Assembly (NCBI RefSeq): GCF_900103365.1
Contig: NZ_LT629703.1
Coordinates: 7,302,501 to 7,366,500, forward strand
Direction of reading: 5' to 3'
Source of the DNA: Afipia sp. GAS231
GTDB taxonomy: Bacteria > Pseudomonadota > Alphaproteobacteria > Rhizobiales > Xanthobacteraceae
DNA: 64,000 nt
The translations under genes and the position numbers were made by a program. Position 1 is the first letter of the stretch. Every line of letters starts with the position of its first letter. Positions 34,766 through 41,525 of the stretch are shown here, in pieces. The notes beneath the pieces are model-generated. The model did no database searches, was not told the origin of the DNA, and saw nothing but the letters and a program-made list of their open reading frames with translations.

Positions 34766-35110
34766 ATGAATTTTGCAGAGGCGATTTCGTCGGGCTTTAG
34801 CAAGTATGTTCAATTCGGCGGCCGCGCCTGCCGGTCCGAATATTGGTACTGGACGCTGTTCGTCATCATCGCGAGCATTGTCGCCAACATCATCGATGCG
34901 ACGCTCGGCCTCGGATTTGTTGGTGGCATTGTCGGGCTGGGGTTGTTTCTGCCGGGCCTTGCCGTCAGCGCCCGCCGCCTGCACGATATCGATCGGACGT
35001 TCTGGTGGGTGCTGCTCGCGTTCACGATCATCGGTACGCTCGTCCTGATCTATTGGGCTTGCCAGCGCGGTACAGCCGGCCCCAACCGGTTCGGCGCCGA
35101 TCCGCTCTGA
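34766..35110 (+). CDS. DUF805 membrane protein
   Basis: A 114-residue protein with four predicted membrane helices: YWYWTLFVIIASIVANIIDA, GFVGGIVGLGLFLPGLAVSA and WWVLLAFTIIGTLVLIYWAC. It shows the DUF805 signatures YVQFGGRACRSEYWYW, ARRLHDIDRTFWW and the C-terminal RGTAGPNRFGADPL. GGGGGAGCATCAC precedes the ATG. Function unknown; homologues such as YhaH/YhaI are inner-membrane proteins. Confidence 0.9.
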   Translation: MNFAEAISSGFSKYVQFGGRACRSEYWYWTLFVIIASIVANIIDATLGLGFVGGIVGLGLFLPGLAVSARRLHDIDRTFWWVLLAFTIIGTLVLIYWACQRGTAGPNRFGADPL

Positions 35111-35193
35111 GGCGGGCCGAGCGCTAAGCCAACGCTCAACTTCGGCGCTCCATCAGGGATGGATGCGCTCTGACGGCTCCGAGGACGGGGCCG

Positions 35194-35379
35194 TCAGAAC
35201 GAGTTCGCCAGTTCGATCTCCTGCCGCAGCGCGTCGATCCGTCTGGCGGCTTCCTCGGCCGTCAGATCCTCCGCAAACTGCTTGGGCTGGTACGCCTCGA
35301 TCGACAGCGAGCGTAGGGTAGAGGCCTGGCCATGGCTCATCGGGCCCTGCAGGCGATCGGGATAGCGGTCATACGTCAT
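35194..35379 (-). CDS. DUF3072-family protein
   Basis: A 61-residue soluble protein beginning MTYDRYPDRLQGPMSHGQAS. The segment PMSHGQASTLRSLSIEA followed by LTAEEAARRIDALRQEI matches the DUF3072 pattern (a short helical domain found alone or at the ends of larger proteins). A start five residues earlier at 35391 is possible. Divergent from the coiled-coil gene at 35465. Confidence 0.8.
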   Translation of the reverse strand: MTYDRYPDRLQGPMSHGQASTLRSLSIEAYQPKQFAEDLTAEEAARRIDALRQEIELANSF

Positions 35380-35464
35380 CGAAACCTCCATTTCGGCAAA
35401 ACTGCCACTTGCAATTATGTTCTATATTCGTTCTCTTTGCGTGACAACCGCAAGAGGTCGCGCC

Positions 35465-35704
35465 ATGGACAACAGAGTTAATAAAATCCGTAAGAAAATC
35501 AGTGCCTTGAGATTGGAAATGCGCGAGACCGAGCGCGCCATGCGCAAGGAAATCGGCGACGGCCTGGACTGCGTCGCGACCTCGACCAGGCTGATGCTGC
35601 TGCGTGCCGAGTTGGCCCAACTGGTGGCTGAGCGCAGGACTCTGGGAGACCTGACACCGATCGGTCTGCCGGATCTCCGCAAGCCGCGCTACGCGCGGCG
35701 CTGA
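35465..35704 (+). CDS. small coiled-coil protein, hypothetical
   Basis: A 79-residue highly charged protein: MDNRVNKIRKKISALRLEMR, then ETERAMRKEIGDGLDCVATS and LMLLRAELAQLVAERRTLGD. It has two amphipathic helices separated by a Gly/Asp turn, probably an antiparallel coiled coil. The upstream in-frame extension lacks a ribosome site. No family recognised. Confidence 0.65.
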   Translation: MDNRVNKIRKKISALRLEMRETERAMRKEIGDGLDCVATSTRLMLLRAELAQLVAERRTLGDLTPIGLPDLRKPRYARR

Positions 35705-35816
35705 CCGTTGGGGGACCGAACAGATACGCGCCGCAGCGTCGCTTCGGCAGCGTGACCACGAACACATATTCGGCGCGCGCCCTCCGTTAAATCTCGATCA
35801 AACGGAGGGATCAAAC

Positions 35817-35972
35817 ATGTACCTGATCGATGGCCTGATCGTCGTTGTGATGACGTTCTTTTTCGCGCTCCCGATGACCGACGCACGGACGGTGCGGATG
35901 AAAATGTCCGTCGTGAGCTGCCTCGGCGTGCTGCTGGCGTTATCCGTTGTCGTGCCGCGCTTGATGCACTGA
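35817..35972 (+). CDS. small membrane protein, hypothetical
   Basis: A 51-residue protein with two hydrophobic stretches, YLIDGLIVVVMTFFFALPMT and VSCLGVLLALSVVVPRLM, separated by a basic loop (RTVRMKMS): a likely helical hairpin. A GGAGG is nine bases ahead of the ATG. Its last 15 codons are echoed by a degenerate copy at about 36276-36332. Confidence 0.65.
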   Translation: MYLIDGLIVVVMTFFFALPMTDARTVRMKMSVVSCLGVLLALSVVVPRLMH

Positions 35973-36018
35973 CGAAAGCGCGCGTCGGCATATGGCCGTT
36001 ACGCGTTTCGGGTAGCGC

Positions 36019-36180
36019 CTAAGTGAGCGTCAGCGCGGGGATCAGGCTCTGGAATAGTGCGACGAGTCCCTGGCCGGTCTGTCCGACCGCGGCGATGATG
36101 GCCAACGCGATAAGCGCGGCGATGAGGCTGTATTCGATGGCGGTGGCGCCGTTCTCATCGCGCAGAAACTTCCGAAGCAT
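36019..36180 (-). CDS. Flp-family type IVb pilin
   Basis: A 53-residue prepilin: a short basic leader MLRKFLRDENG, then the prepilin-peptidase motif GATAIEYSLIAALIALAIIA with Glu at +5, and a short C-terminal part (LVALFQSLIPALTLT). GGGAG lies upstream (36188-36194). Flp pilins normally belong to tad/cpa clusters for surface attachment; no tad gene is in this window, so this is an orphan copy or acts with a remote cluster. Confidence 0.88.
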   Translation of the reverse strand: MLRKFLRDENGATAIEYSLIAALIALAIIAAVGQTGQGLVALFQSLIPALTLT

Positions 36181-36275
36181 TTATTTCTCTCCCGAACGAG
36201 GCGCGAGCGTTGTCGCACGCCCAAGTTGCCGTATATAAAATCAAATGCGTAAAATTGTAGTGGCAGAAGGCCCTG

Positions 36276-36332
36276 CGCAAATTGGGTCTGGTGTTGGCGG
36301 CGTCGGTTGTCGTGCCGCGCTTGATGCCCTAA
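36276..36332 (+). pseudogene. degenerate copy of the C-terminus of the 35817 gene
   Basis: In one frame the interval reads RKLGLVLAASVVVPRLMP and stop, against CLGVLLALSVVVPRLMH and stop at 35817-35972. The DNA gttgtcgtgccgcgcttgatgc is shared. Upstream in the same frame a stop at 36258 cuts off any start. It looks like the tail of a decayed duplicate. Confidence 0.5.
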
Positions 36333-36394
36333 CAGTCGTTGCGTGCTTTGCCGGTCGGTCGCGGTCGGCTGTCGCGCGAGCAGGGGGCAACGGC

Positions 36395-36691
36395 ATGATT
36401 CTGGTTACCGGCAGTATTTTGGCGCGCGCGGATTGCTTCGACGAGGTGCTTCGCTCCTGCATCGAGCACGTCGAGCGCTCGCGCCAGGAGCCCGGCTGTA
36501 TCTCGCACGACGTGCATGTCGACTGCCAGAACCCGATGCGGCTGTTCTTCTTCGAGCAATGGGCGGATGAAGCCGCGTTGCGGACCCATTTCGCGGTCGA
36601 GGGATCGAAGGCGTTCGTGAAATCGCTGAAAGGCCGGATCGTCGAGACATCGGGAACGAAGATCTATCGCACCGAAGAGATTGCGAGATAA
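36395..36691 (+). CDS. antibiotic biosynthesis monooxygenase (ABM)-domain protein
   Basis: A 98-residue ferredoxin-like ABM protein: MILVTGSILARADCFDEVLR, then EHVERSRQEPGCISHDVHVD, FFFEQWADEAALRTHF and the C-terminal strand GTKIYRTEEI. Relatives (YgiN, LsrG-like) are quinol monooxygenases or isomerases acting as dimers. The ATG at 36395 follows AGGGGGCAAC; the open frame upstream to 36245 lacks resemblance to the family. Confidence 0.85.
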   Translation: MILVTGSILARADCFDEVLRSCIEHVERSRQEPGCISHDVHVDCQNPMRLFFFEQWADEAALRTHFAVEGSKAFVKSLKGRIVETSGTKIYRTEEIAR

Positions 36692-36715
36692 CTGGTTCGG
36701 CGGTGCTCATCCCGT

Positions 36716-36943
36716 CTAGAGGAAGGGATTGTAGAGCCAGTCCTCGGGCCAGAACTTGTTTCCGATCCAGCCGAGCGCGGCCGCCACGGCAAAGAAGATG
36801 ATGGCGCTGGGGATCAAATCGTCGACGTTGAAAGCGCCGGCGATGAGGGGGCCGCCCAGATGGGCTGCCAGTCCCGCGGTACCAATACCGACGAGAAAAA
36901 GCAGGGCCTGAACGAGCCAGATTGCGATGGCTTGAAGCGTCAT
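36716..36943 (-). CDS. small membrane protein, hypothetical
   Basis: A 75-residue protein with two hydrophobic segments (LQAIAIWLVQALLFLVGIGT and LIPSAIIFFAVAAALGWIG) joined by a short loop, ending FWPEDWLYNPFL. A second ATG one codon upstream (36946) is equivalent. Convergent with the ABM gene. No family recognised. Confidence 0.6.
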   Translation of the reverse strand: MTLQAIAIWLVQALLFLVGIGTAGLAAHLGGPLIAGAFNVDDLIPSAIIFFAVAAALGWIGNKFWPEDWLYNPFL

Positions 36944-37071
36944 CATGGGACGACGCTAGCAGCGGTCCCGGCCGGCGTGCGTGACGCAAATCACCTCAAT
37001 GGCGCGTGCGAACGATCGGGCTAGCGATCGTCTTCGCTCCGGTGTCGCGCTCTCGTTTGGGCTTTTGGTCG

Positions 37072-37266
37072 CTAGACCTTGACGTCCACCATGGACGTTT
37101 CTTCGGTCCTGGCTTCCTGCAGCGCCGCTTCCTCGGCGACCGCCTTGGCTTGGTAGACCGCGTTCAGATCGTCGTTGATGGTTCTTGGCGGCGCCTTGGC
37201 GGTCTGGTCGACCAGGAGCTGAATTCTTGCCTGTGTCACTTCAACAGGTACGGGATAAATGACCAT
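37072..37266 (-). CDS. small conserved-type hypothetical protein
   Basis: A 64-residue soluble protein beginning MVIYPVPVEVTQARIQLLVD and ending ETSMVDVKV. The middle is helical and Ala-rich (AVYQAKAVAEEAALQEAR). CAGGAGG lies directly upstream of the ATG at 37266, which fixes the start; the longer upstream frame is not needed. No named family. Confidence 0.65.
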   Translation of the reverse strand: MVIYPVPVEVTQARIQLLVDQTAKAPPRTINDDLNAVYQAKAVAEEAALQEARTEETSMVDVKV

Positions 37267-37446
37267 GGGAGTAACCTCCTGACGAAAATCTGTCAGGCGG
37301 CCATTTACGCTTTGTAAAGAGGTTGGGTTAACGGCGGGCCGTTTCAATAACACGCGGTAAACGGAAGCTTAAAACGCCCGCTCCGAAGCTGGCGGCACCG
37401 GAAGGGCACGCGTGCCAGTCGTCCGCGCGAGGCGCGGTGTGAAGCG

Positions 37447-37593
37447 TCAGTGTGTCTGTTCCAGACGCTCGGCGTAGAGGCGGAATTCCTCGGCCATCTC
37501 GTTGAGCTTCTGGGAAGCTTCGGGATCCTTGACGGCTTTTGCGAGGCGTTTGGCCCGGTTGGACTGGTCGCGGTAGTGATCGGCTTGGGTCAT
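37447..37593 (-). CDS. 48-residue helical protein, hypothetical
   Basis: A short gene coding MTQADHYRDQSNRAKRLAKA, then DPEASQKLNEMAEEFRLYAE and RLEQTH. It is almost all amphipathic helix with alternating Lys/Arg and Glu. AAAGGTG precedes the ATG. Similar short 'YRxQAxRARRLA...LxxMAxEYxxxAExLE' proteins are frequent in Bradyrhizobium genomes. Function unknown. Confidence 0.7.
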   Translation of the reverse strand: MTQADHYRDQSNRAKRLAKAVKDPEASQKLNEMAEEFRLYAERLEQTH

Positions 37594-37768
37594 GGCAGCA
37601 CCTTTCAGAGATATGTACCGACCGCCCCCAAAAGGTTCGAACCGGCTGAGCTGGTCTCGAATTCGTGTTCGGGGTGGATCGGGCCCTGAACCCTCGGCGA
37701 TGAGCTCTTGGCGATGAACTCTTGGCGATCCAGCGCGTTAAGTGTTCCCAGCAGCAAAGGAACAGCAA

Positions 37769-38011
37769 ATGGCAGGCATCAGCGGCGTCAAGGAGCATAT
37801 GCAGGTGATCGGGGCCGATGGCGTGCCGGTCGGCACCGTGGACAAGGTCGAGGGCGGCCGGATCAAGCTGACCAAAAAGGACAGCGGGGAAGGCCATCAC
37901 AAGGGCCATCATCATTTCATCGACGGCAGCCTGGTCGCCGACATCGAGGGCAACAAGGTTCGGCTTTCGGCCAACGCCGACGTTGCCGTTACGATGGAGC
38001 AGGAAGCGTAA
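37769..38011 (+). CDS. DUF2171-family protein
   Basis: An 80-residue protein starting MAGISGVKEHMQVIGADGVP, then VGTVDKVEGGRIKLTKKDSG, a His-rich patch (GHHKGHHHFIDGSLVADIEG) and a short tail. This matches DUF2171, a PRC-barrel-like beta fold found in stress-linked small proteins. AAAGGA precedes the ATG at 37769. The His cluster might bind metal. Confidence 0.88.
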   Translation: MAGISGVKEHMQVIGADGVPVGTVDKVEGGRIKLTKKDSGEGHHKGHHHFIDGSLVADIEGNKVRLSANADVAVTMEQEA

Positions 38012-38198
38012 CGCCTTGTTAAGTGCATATGGGGGACGGAAAACGCACCCCCTGTTCGTTCCCCAGGAACAAAAGGAGTCTGGCTTGCCGTATCAGCCCA
38101 GGATGCGGCAAACCGCGTCGCGCGTCACATCAGCAATTCCATCGATCTGGCCCGTTGCATTGCGCTAAACTCGGGCTTGGCCGAGGAAACGTTAAGCG

Positions 38199-38546
38199 AT
38201 GAAGAACGGGCTCTATTCGATCCACATGCATATGCTCGACGGGGTGAAGGGCCGCGACAGCGGCGTCCTGATCCTGCGCGACGGCGTGCTGCTCGGCGGC
38301 GGGCCGCACTTCTGGTCGATCGGCTCCTACACGGTCGGTAACGGCACCTGGAAGGGCCAGTTGAGCACCGATCAGCATACGAGTTTTGCCGACCCGTTCG
38401 TTCGTCCGCTGTTTGCCGGCGAGGCGGTCGCCAGCGGATTTTCCGGGACCTTTACCGACGACGCGGCGGAGGCATTCGGCACGGTTCTGGTAGGCCAACG
38501 CAGCCTCAGTTTCCACGCCACCTTGAAGCGGCTTGCGGATGCCTGA
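38199..38546 (+). CDS. GrlR-family regulatory protein
   Basis: A 115-residue beta-rich, lipocalin-like protein with the GrlR-family pattern: MKNGLYSIHMHMLDGVKGRD, then GVLILRDGVLLGGGPHFWSI, GSYTVGNGTWKGQLSTDQHT and FSGTFTDDAAEAFGTVLVGQ. In enteropathogens GrlR restrains the type III secretion activator GrlA; rhizobial members are widespread without that context, and no grlA or T3SS gene is seen here. GAGGAAA precedes the ATG. Confidence 0.82.
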   Translation: MKNGLYSIHMHMLDGVKGRDSGVLILRDGVLLGGGPHFWSIGSYTVGNGTWKGQLSTDQHTSFADPFVRPLFAGEAVASGFSGTFTDDAAEAFGTVLVGQRSLSFHATLKRLADA

Positions 38547-38565
38547 AGCGGGCAGGCGCAGTGCC

Positions 38566-38701
38566 TGTGGATACTGTGGATCGCTGCGCAGCAAGCGTTG
38601 GGGACGGCGAGGGAATTTGCGATGTACACGCTGTGGATTTGCTGCGGATAAGTGAAGCGCGGCTGTGGAGAGCTAACGCTTCCGCTCAAGGTTTCGGATA
38701 A
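38566..38701 (+). promoter_or_regulatory. cluster of DnaA-box-like nonamers
   Basis: Six same-strand motifs related to the DnaA box TGTGGATAA lie in 136 bases: tgtggatac (38566), tgtggatcg (38575), tgtggattt (38632), tgcggataa (38643), tgtggagag (38664) and ttcggataa (38693). An AT-richer stretch follows. None is a perfect box, so function is speculative. Confidence 0.4.
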
Positions 38702-38780
38702 CCCTATTCAGTTAGGTTAAGACCCAATTCGCGTTGTGCGTGTTGGCGTTTGGCGTAGGGATGGCTTGAGGAAAACAGCC

Positions 38781-38966
38781 ATGGTCCCTTCGTTCCACAA
38801 TGCCGATCAACCGACCCACCGCCGCGTGATGGTGGTTGGCGTGCTGTTTTGCCTGACCTTCGTCGTCATCAGCTTTTCGCTGCGGCCGCAGCCGGATAAC
38901 GGGCATGTGCTGGTCAAGGCCGACCGGCTGGTGCGCACCGCCGGTGAGCCGCACCGGGCGAACTGA
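38781..38966 (+). CDS. small single-pass membrane protein, hypothetical
   Basis: A 61-residue protein: a polar N-terminus MVPSFHNADQPTHRR, a membrane helix VMVVGVLFCLTFVVISFSLR and a short tail of about 25 residues (ADRLVRTAGEPHRAN). GAGG lies nine bases before the ATG at 38781. Convergent with the next small gene. No family recognised. Confidence 0.6.
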   Translation: MVPSFHNADQPTHRRVMVVGVLFCLTFVVISFSLRPQPDNGHVLVKADRLVRTAGEPHRAN

Positions 38967-38978
38967 AGCCCGACGCGC

Positions 38979-39083
38979 CTAGCGCTCCCTCGCGTTTTGA
39001 CCTGAAGGCTTGTGATATTTCGCGATGGCGATGAACCCGCCATAGCCGATCAGGTTGAGCAGAATTTCCATCCATGGCGGCAT
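38979..39083 (-). CDS. 34-residue membrane microprotein, hypothetical
   Basis: The frame gives MPPWMEILLNLIGYGGFIAI followed by AKYHKPSGQNARER: one hydrophobic helix and a basic tail. GGGAG seven bases before the ATG at 39083 supports it; the longer frame upstream does not. Too short for firm assignment. Confidence 0.45.
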   Translation of the reverse strand: MPPWMEILLNLIGYGGFIAIAKYHKPSGQNARER

Positions 39084-39418
39084 CAGCGATCTCCCGGGAA
39101 GAGAATCCCTAAGGCCGCCGTTCGTTCCGCGCTGCGGTGGCGGCTCGCGCAACAAGATCGGCCCGGAACTTTCGCGCGCCAATCGCGCATGAAAACCCCG
39201 CCGGAATCCGAAGATATCCGACGGGGTCTTTCATGCTTTCACCTCTCGCAAGGTTGCTGCACTTGAGAAGAGAACGCAGGACCTGCGGTTGCGTTCCCCG
39301 CTGTTTCAAGATTTTTTTGCCCGTGGTCCGCCGCCGGTTCCCTCTATCTGCGGGGCGCGCCCTGCAACTAACGCAAAGCGCCAGCGTTATCTCCCCACGA
39401 CAATGCAAGGAGGTGCAA
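39084..39418. other. intergenic stretch with an orphan hairpin
   Basis: No gene is supported here. The arms accccg-c-cgga (39195-39205) and tccg-a-cggggt (39217-39227) form a hairpin flanked by gaaaa and cttt. It looks like a bidirectional terminator, yet no annotated gene ends next to it. A small untranslated RNA ending here is possible. Confidence 0.4.
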
Positions 39419-39703
39419 ATGAAAAGGGCACTTGCCATCCTGGCTGTGGTCGCCACGGTGGGCGCCACCACCATCGCTGCGCCGGCACAGGCGCGCGGTA
39501 TCGGCCCGGGCCTCGCGTTCGGTCTGGCTGCGGGCGCGATCGCCGCCGGGGTCGCCGGCGCCTACGGTCCGTATTACGGATATGGGCCCGGCTATGGTTA
39601 TTACGGTCCCCGCTATTACGGGCCGGCCTACTATGGACCCGGACCCTATGCCTACTACGGCGGGCCGTATTACCGGCACCGCTACTACTATCGCCACTGG
39701 TGA
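39419..39703 (+). CDS. secreted Gly/Tyr-rich protein
   Basis: A 94-residue protein with a signal peptide (ALAILAVVATVGATTIAAPA, cleavage at AQA) and a short Gly/Ala-rich hydrophobic stretch. A repetitive tail follows, based on YGPGYGYYGPRYYGPAYYG and ending RHRYYYRHW. An ideal AAGGAGG precedes the ATG and a strong terminator follows. Such Tyr/Gly-rich small exported proteins are common in rhizobia and may coat the envelope; function unknown. A similar composition occurs at 52763-53044. Confidence 0.82.
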   Translation: MKRALAILAVVATVGATTIAAPAQARGIGPGLAFGLAAGAIAAGVAGAYGPYYGYGPGYGYYGPRYYGPAYYGPGPYAYYGGPYYRHRYYYRHW

Positions 39704-39711
39704 CGTGAAAG

Positions 39712-39738
39712 GCCCGGAGCTTTGCTCCGGGCTTTTTT
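39712..39738 (+). terminator. rho-independent terminator
   Basis: The stem gcccggagc/gctccgggc with loop ttt is followed by tttttt, nine bases after the Gly/Tyr-rich gene. Confidence 0.92.
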
Positions 39739-39756
39739 GTCGCGATGCGAGCCTGC

Positions 39757-39924
39757 TCAGGTCCAGAACGAGGGACGGTTGAAGCCGCTCCACGCCTTGC
39801 CCAGGGTCGTCGCGTAATATTCCTCGCGCTCCCGTTCGAATTTCTGTTGGGTTTCCTTGAAGCTTGCCACGCGCGCCGCAATTTCCGCGCGCTCACGCGC
39901 CAGCCGTTCTTCCTGTTCCGTCAT
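39757..39924 (-). CDS. small charged helical protein, hypothetical
   Basis: A 55-residue protein MTEQEERLARERAEIAARVA, then SFKETQQKFEREREEYYATT and LGKAWSGFNRPSFWT. The first 40 residues are a Glu/Arg-rich amphipathic helix, likely a coiled coil; the tail is aromatic. An ACGGGATGGG stretch precedes the ATG at 39924; a second start at 39960 has no site. Function unknown. Confidence 0.6.
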   Translation of the reverse strand: MTEQEERLARERAEIAARVASFKETQQKFEREREEYYATTLGKAWSGFNRPSFWT

Positions 39925-40108
39925 CGCCCATCCCGTTTCTTGATTCGTGTCCCCAGTCATTGGCGGTCGCGAATGGGGCGCGAATTGGGAAACGGCGTTG
40001 CGGGATTGTGATCGCGCAGCTTTGCACAACGAAGCCGGTGGATAAGGCCAGCGGCATTCTTGTCGCAGGCATGCCTTCCCGGTAGCGAACTTGAAACGGG
40101 AGGTTCCA

Positions 40109-40360
40109 ATGGCAAAGATCGATCTGGATTCACTGAGCATCGAAGAACTCGCTGGCTTGCGAGAGCACGCCACCGACAAACTATTCGAGAAGGTCGCCGC
40201 GCGCCGCGCCGAACTCGAAGCCGAGCTGGAAAAGCTCGCCCAGTACGGCAAGCCGGTGAAGAAGTCGGAAGCCGCCGCGCCCGTCGCCAAGGTCAAGAAG
40301 ACGGAAGAAGCGCGCGAGCCGAAGGAGCCGGTCGCCAAGGCGGCATTAGCGGCCGCGTGA
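40109..40360 (+). CDS. small H-NS-like/coiled-coil protein
   Basis: An 83-residue protein starting MAKIDLDSLSIEELAGLREH, with a helical segment KVAARRAELEAELEKLAQYG and a Lys/Ala-rich, probably disordered tail (SEAAAPVAKVKKTEEAREPK). The N-terminus resembles the oligomerisation part of H-NS/MvaT-type nucleoid proteins (IDLxSLSxEELxxLRxxA), but the DNA-binding C-terminus (YRxP..GE.WxGRG..P) is missing; the basic tail may replace it. GGGAGGTTCC precedes the ATG. Confidence 0.72.
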   Translation: MAKIDLDSLSIEELAGLREHATDKLFEKVAARRAELEAELEKLAQYGKPVKKSEAAAPVAKVKKTEEAREPKEPVAKAALAAA

Positions 40361-40442
40361 TCGGATCGGCTTGATAATGCGTCGACATTCGGCGCCGACG
40401 GGCCGTTGCGTCCGATCCAAACGGCCATGCTATCGTCGGCCC

Positions 40443-40476
40443 AGCCTTCTGTTCTGGTAAACCAGAACCGAAGGCT
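40443..40476 (+). terminator. long hairpin, probable terminator
   Basis: The nested arms agccttc-t-gttctggt and accagaac-c-gaaggct form a stem of 15 pairs and one mismatch around a two-base centre, followed by ctatctttt. It is about 80 bases after the H-NS-like gene. Confidence 0.65.
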
Positions 40477-40490
40477 CTATCTTTTGCCTT

Positions 40491-40540
40491 TGATCGTTTT
40501 CTTCAAGCGAACCGCACCGCACGTCGCTTGAAAACGCTAT
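40491..40540. repeat. dispersed 'cgttttcttc...cgaacc' element, copy 2
   Basis: Reads tgatcgttttcttcaagcga, then accgcaccgcacgtcgcttg, then aaaacgctat. The ends (cgttttc.tcaagcga / tcgcttgaaaacg) are inverted. It matches copies at 17921 and 42192 in arrangement. Confidence 0.7.
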
Positions 40541-40561
40541 CTTGCAAGGGCGGGTATCCCA

Positions 40562-41320
40562 GTGATCGCTCCGGATCTGCGCAACGGCGTCGAAACGCTC
40601 GGCAACATGATTGCCGAGGCGTCCTCGATCGTTCCGTTCACCGGCGCCGGCATCTCGACCGAATGCGGCATTCCCGATTTCCGCTCGCCGGGCGGGCTGT
40701 GGACCCGTAACCGCCCGATCGCGTTCGACGAATTCGTCTCGAGCCCGGATGCGCGCGACGAGTCATGGCGACGTCGCTTTGCGATGGAGCCGACCTTTGC
40801 GGCAGCGCGGCCCGGCCGCGGTCATCGCGCGCTGGCGTCGCTCTACAAGGCCGGCAAGATTCCCGCGATCATCACCCAGAACATTGACAACCTGCATCAG
40901 ATGTCAGGCTTCAAGGCTGGCGACGTGGTCGAATTGCATGGCAACACCACCTATGCCCGCTGCATCGGTTGCGGTCATGCCTATGATCTTGCTTGGGTTA
41001 AGGCGCGCTTCGATGAGAACGGCGCGCCGGACTGCACGGTGTGTGATGAGCCGGTGAAGACCGCGACCATCTCGTTCGGACAAGCGATGCCGGAAGACCA
41101 GATGCGTCGCGCCACGGAACTCGCGCAGCAATGCGACCTGTTCCTGGCAATCGGATCGTCGCTGGTGGTGTGGCCCGCCGCGGGCTTTCCGCTGATGGCC
41201 AAAAACTGCGGTGCGAAGCTCGTCATCATCAACAATGAGCCGACCGAACAGGACGATGTCGCCGATCTGGTGATCCGCTACGACATCGGGGAGACGCTCG
41301 GACCGTTCGTGGGCAATTGA
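40562..41320 (+). CDS. cobB: NAD-dependent protein deacylase (sirtuin)
   Basis: A 252-residue Sir2 enzyme removing acyl groups from lysines with NAD. The motifs are FTGAGISTECGIPDFRSPGG, then QNIDNLHQ, the catalytic His in VELHGN, a four-Cys zinc site (YARCIGCGH and CTVCDE), and FLAIGSSLVVWPAA. The start is GTG at 40562. It begins just after a dispersed repeat and stands alone. It may deacylate acetyl-CoA synthetase, as CobB does elsewhere. Confidence 0.94.
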   Translation: MIAPDLRNGVETLGNMIAEASSIVPFTGAGISTECGIPDFRSPGGLWTRNRPIAFDEFVSSPDARDESWRRRFAMEPTFAAARPGRGHRALASLYKAGKIPAIITQNIDNLHQMSGFKAGDVVELHGNTTYARCIGCGHAYDLAWVKARFDENGAPDCTVCDEPVKTATISFGQAMPEDQMRRATELAQQCDLFLAIGSSLVVWPAAGFPLMAKNCGAKLVIINNEPTEQDDVADLVIRYDIGETLGPFVGN

Positions 41321-41525
41321 TCTGAAATTGATTCGTGGCTGTGCAAGCCTGTTCATAGTTCCCGTCTGATTTGTTTTTTAGCTATGCGCCGCAAGCGGGA
41401 GTGTTATCTTTTGAGTCAAGAGATTCGCGCGGCGTTGTCATGAGTGGTCATGGATGGGCGCGTGTTCCGGTTCCGTCACGGCGGTGGCGAACCGTATTTT
41501 TTTTTAATGTGTGGGGTCCGGGGTC

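Noticed and set aside
38566..38701. Calling the nonamer cluster a chromosomal origin
   Set aside because: No perfect DnaA box, no origin-linked genes, and all motifs point one way; only a possible DnaA-binding cluster is reported.
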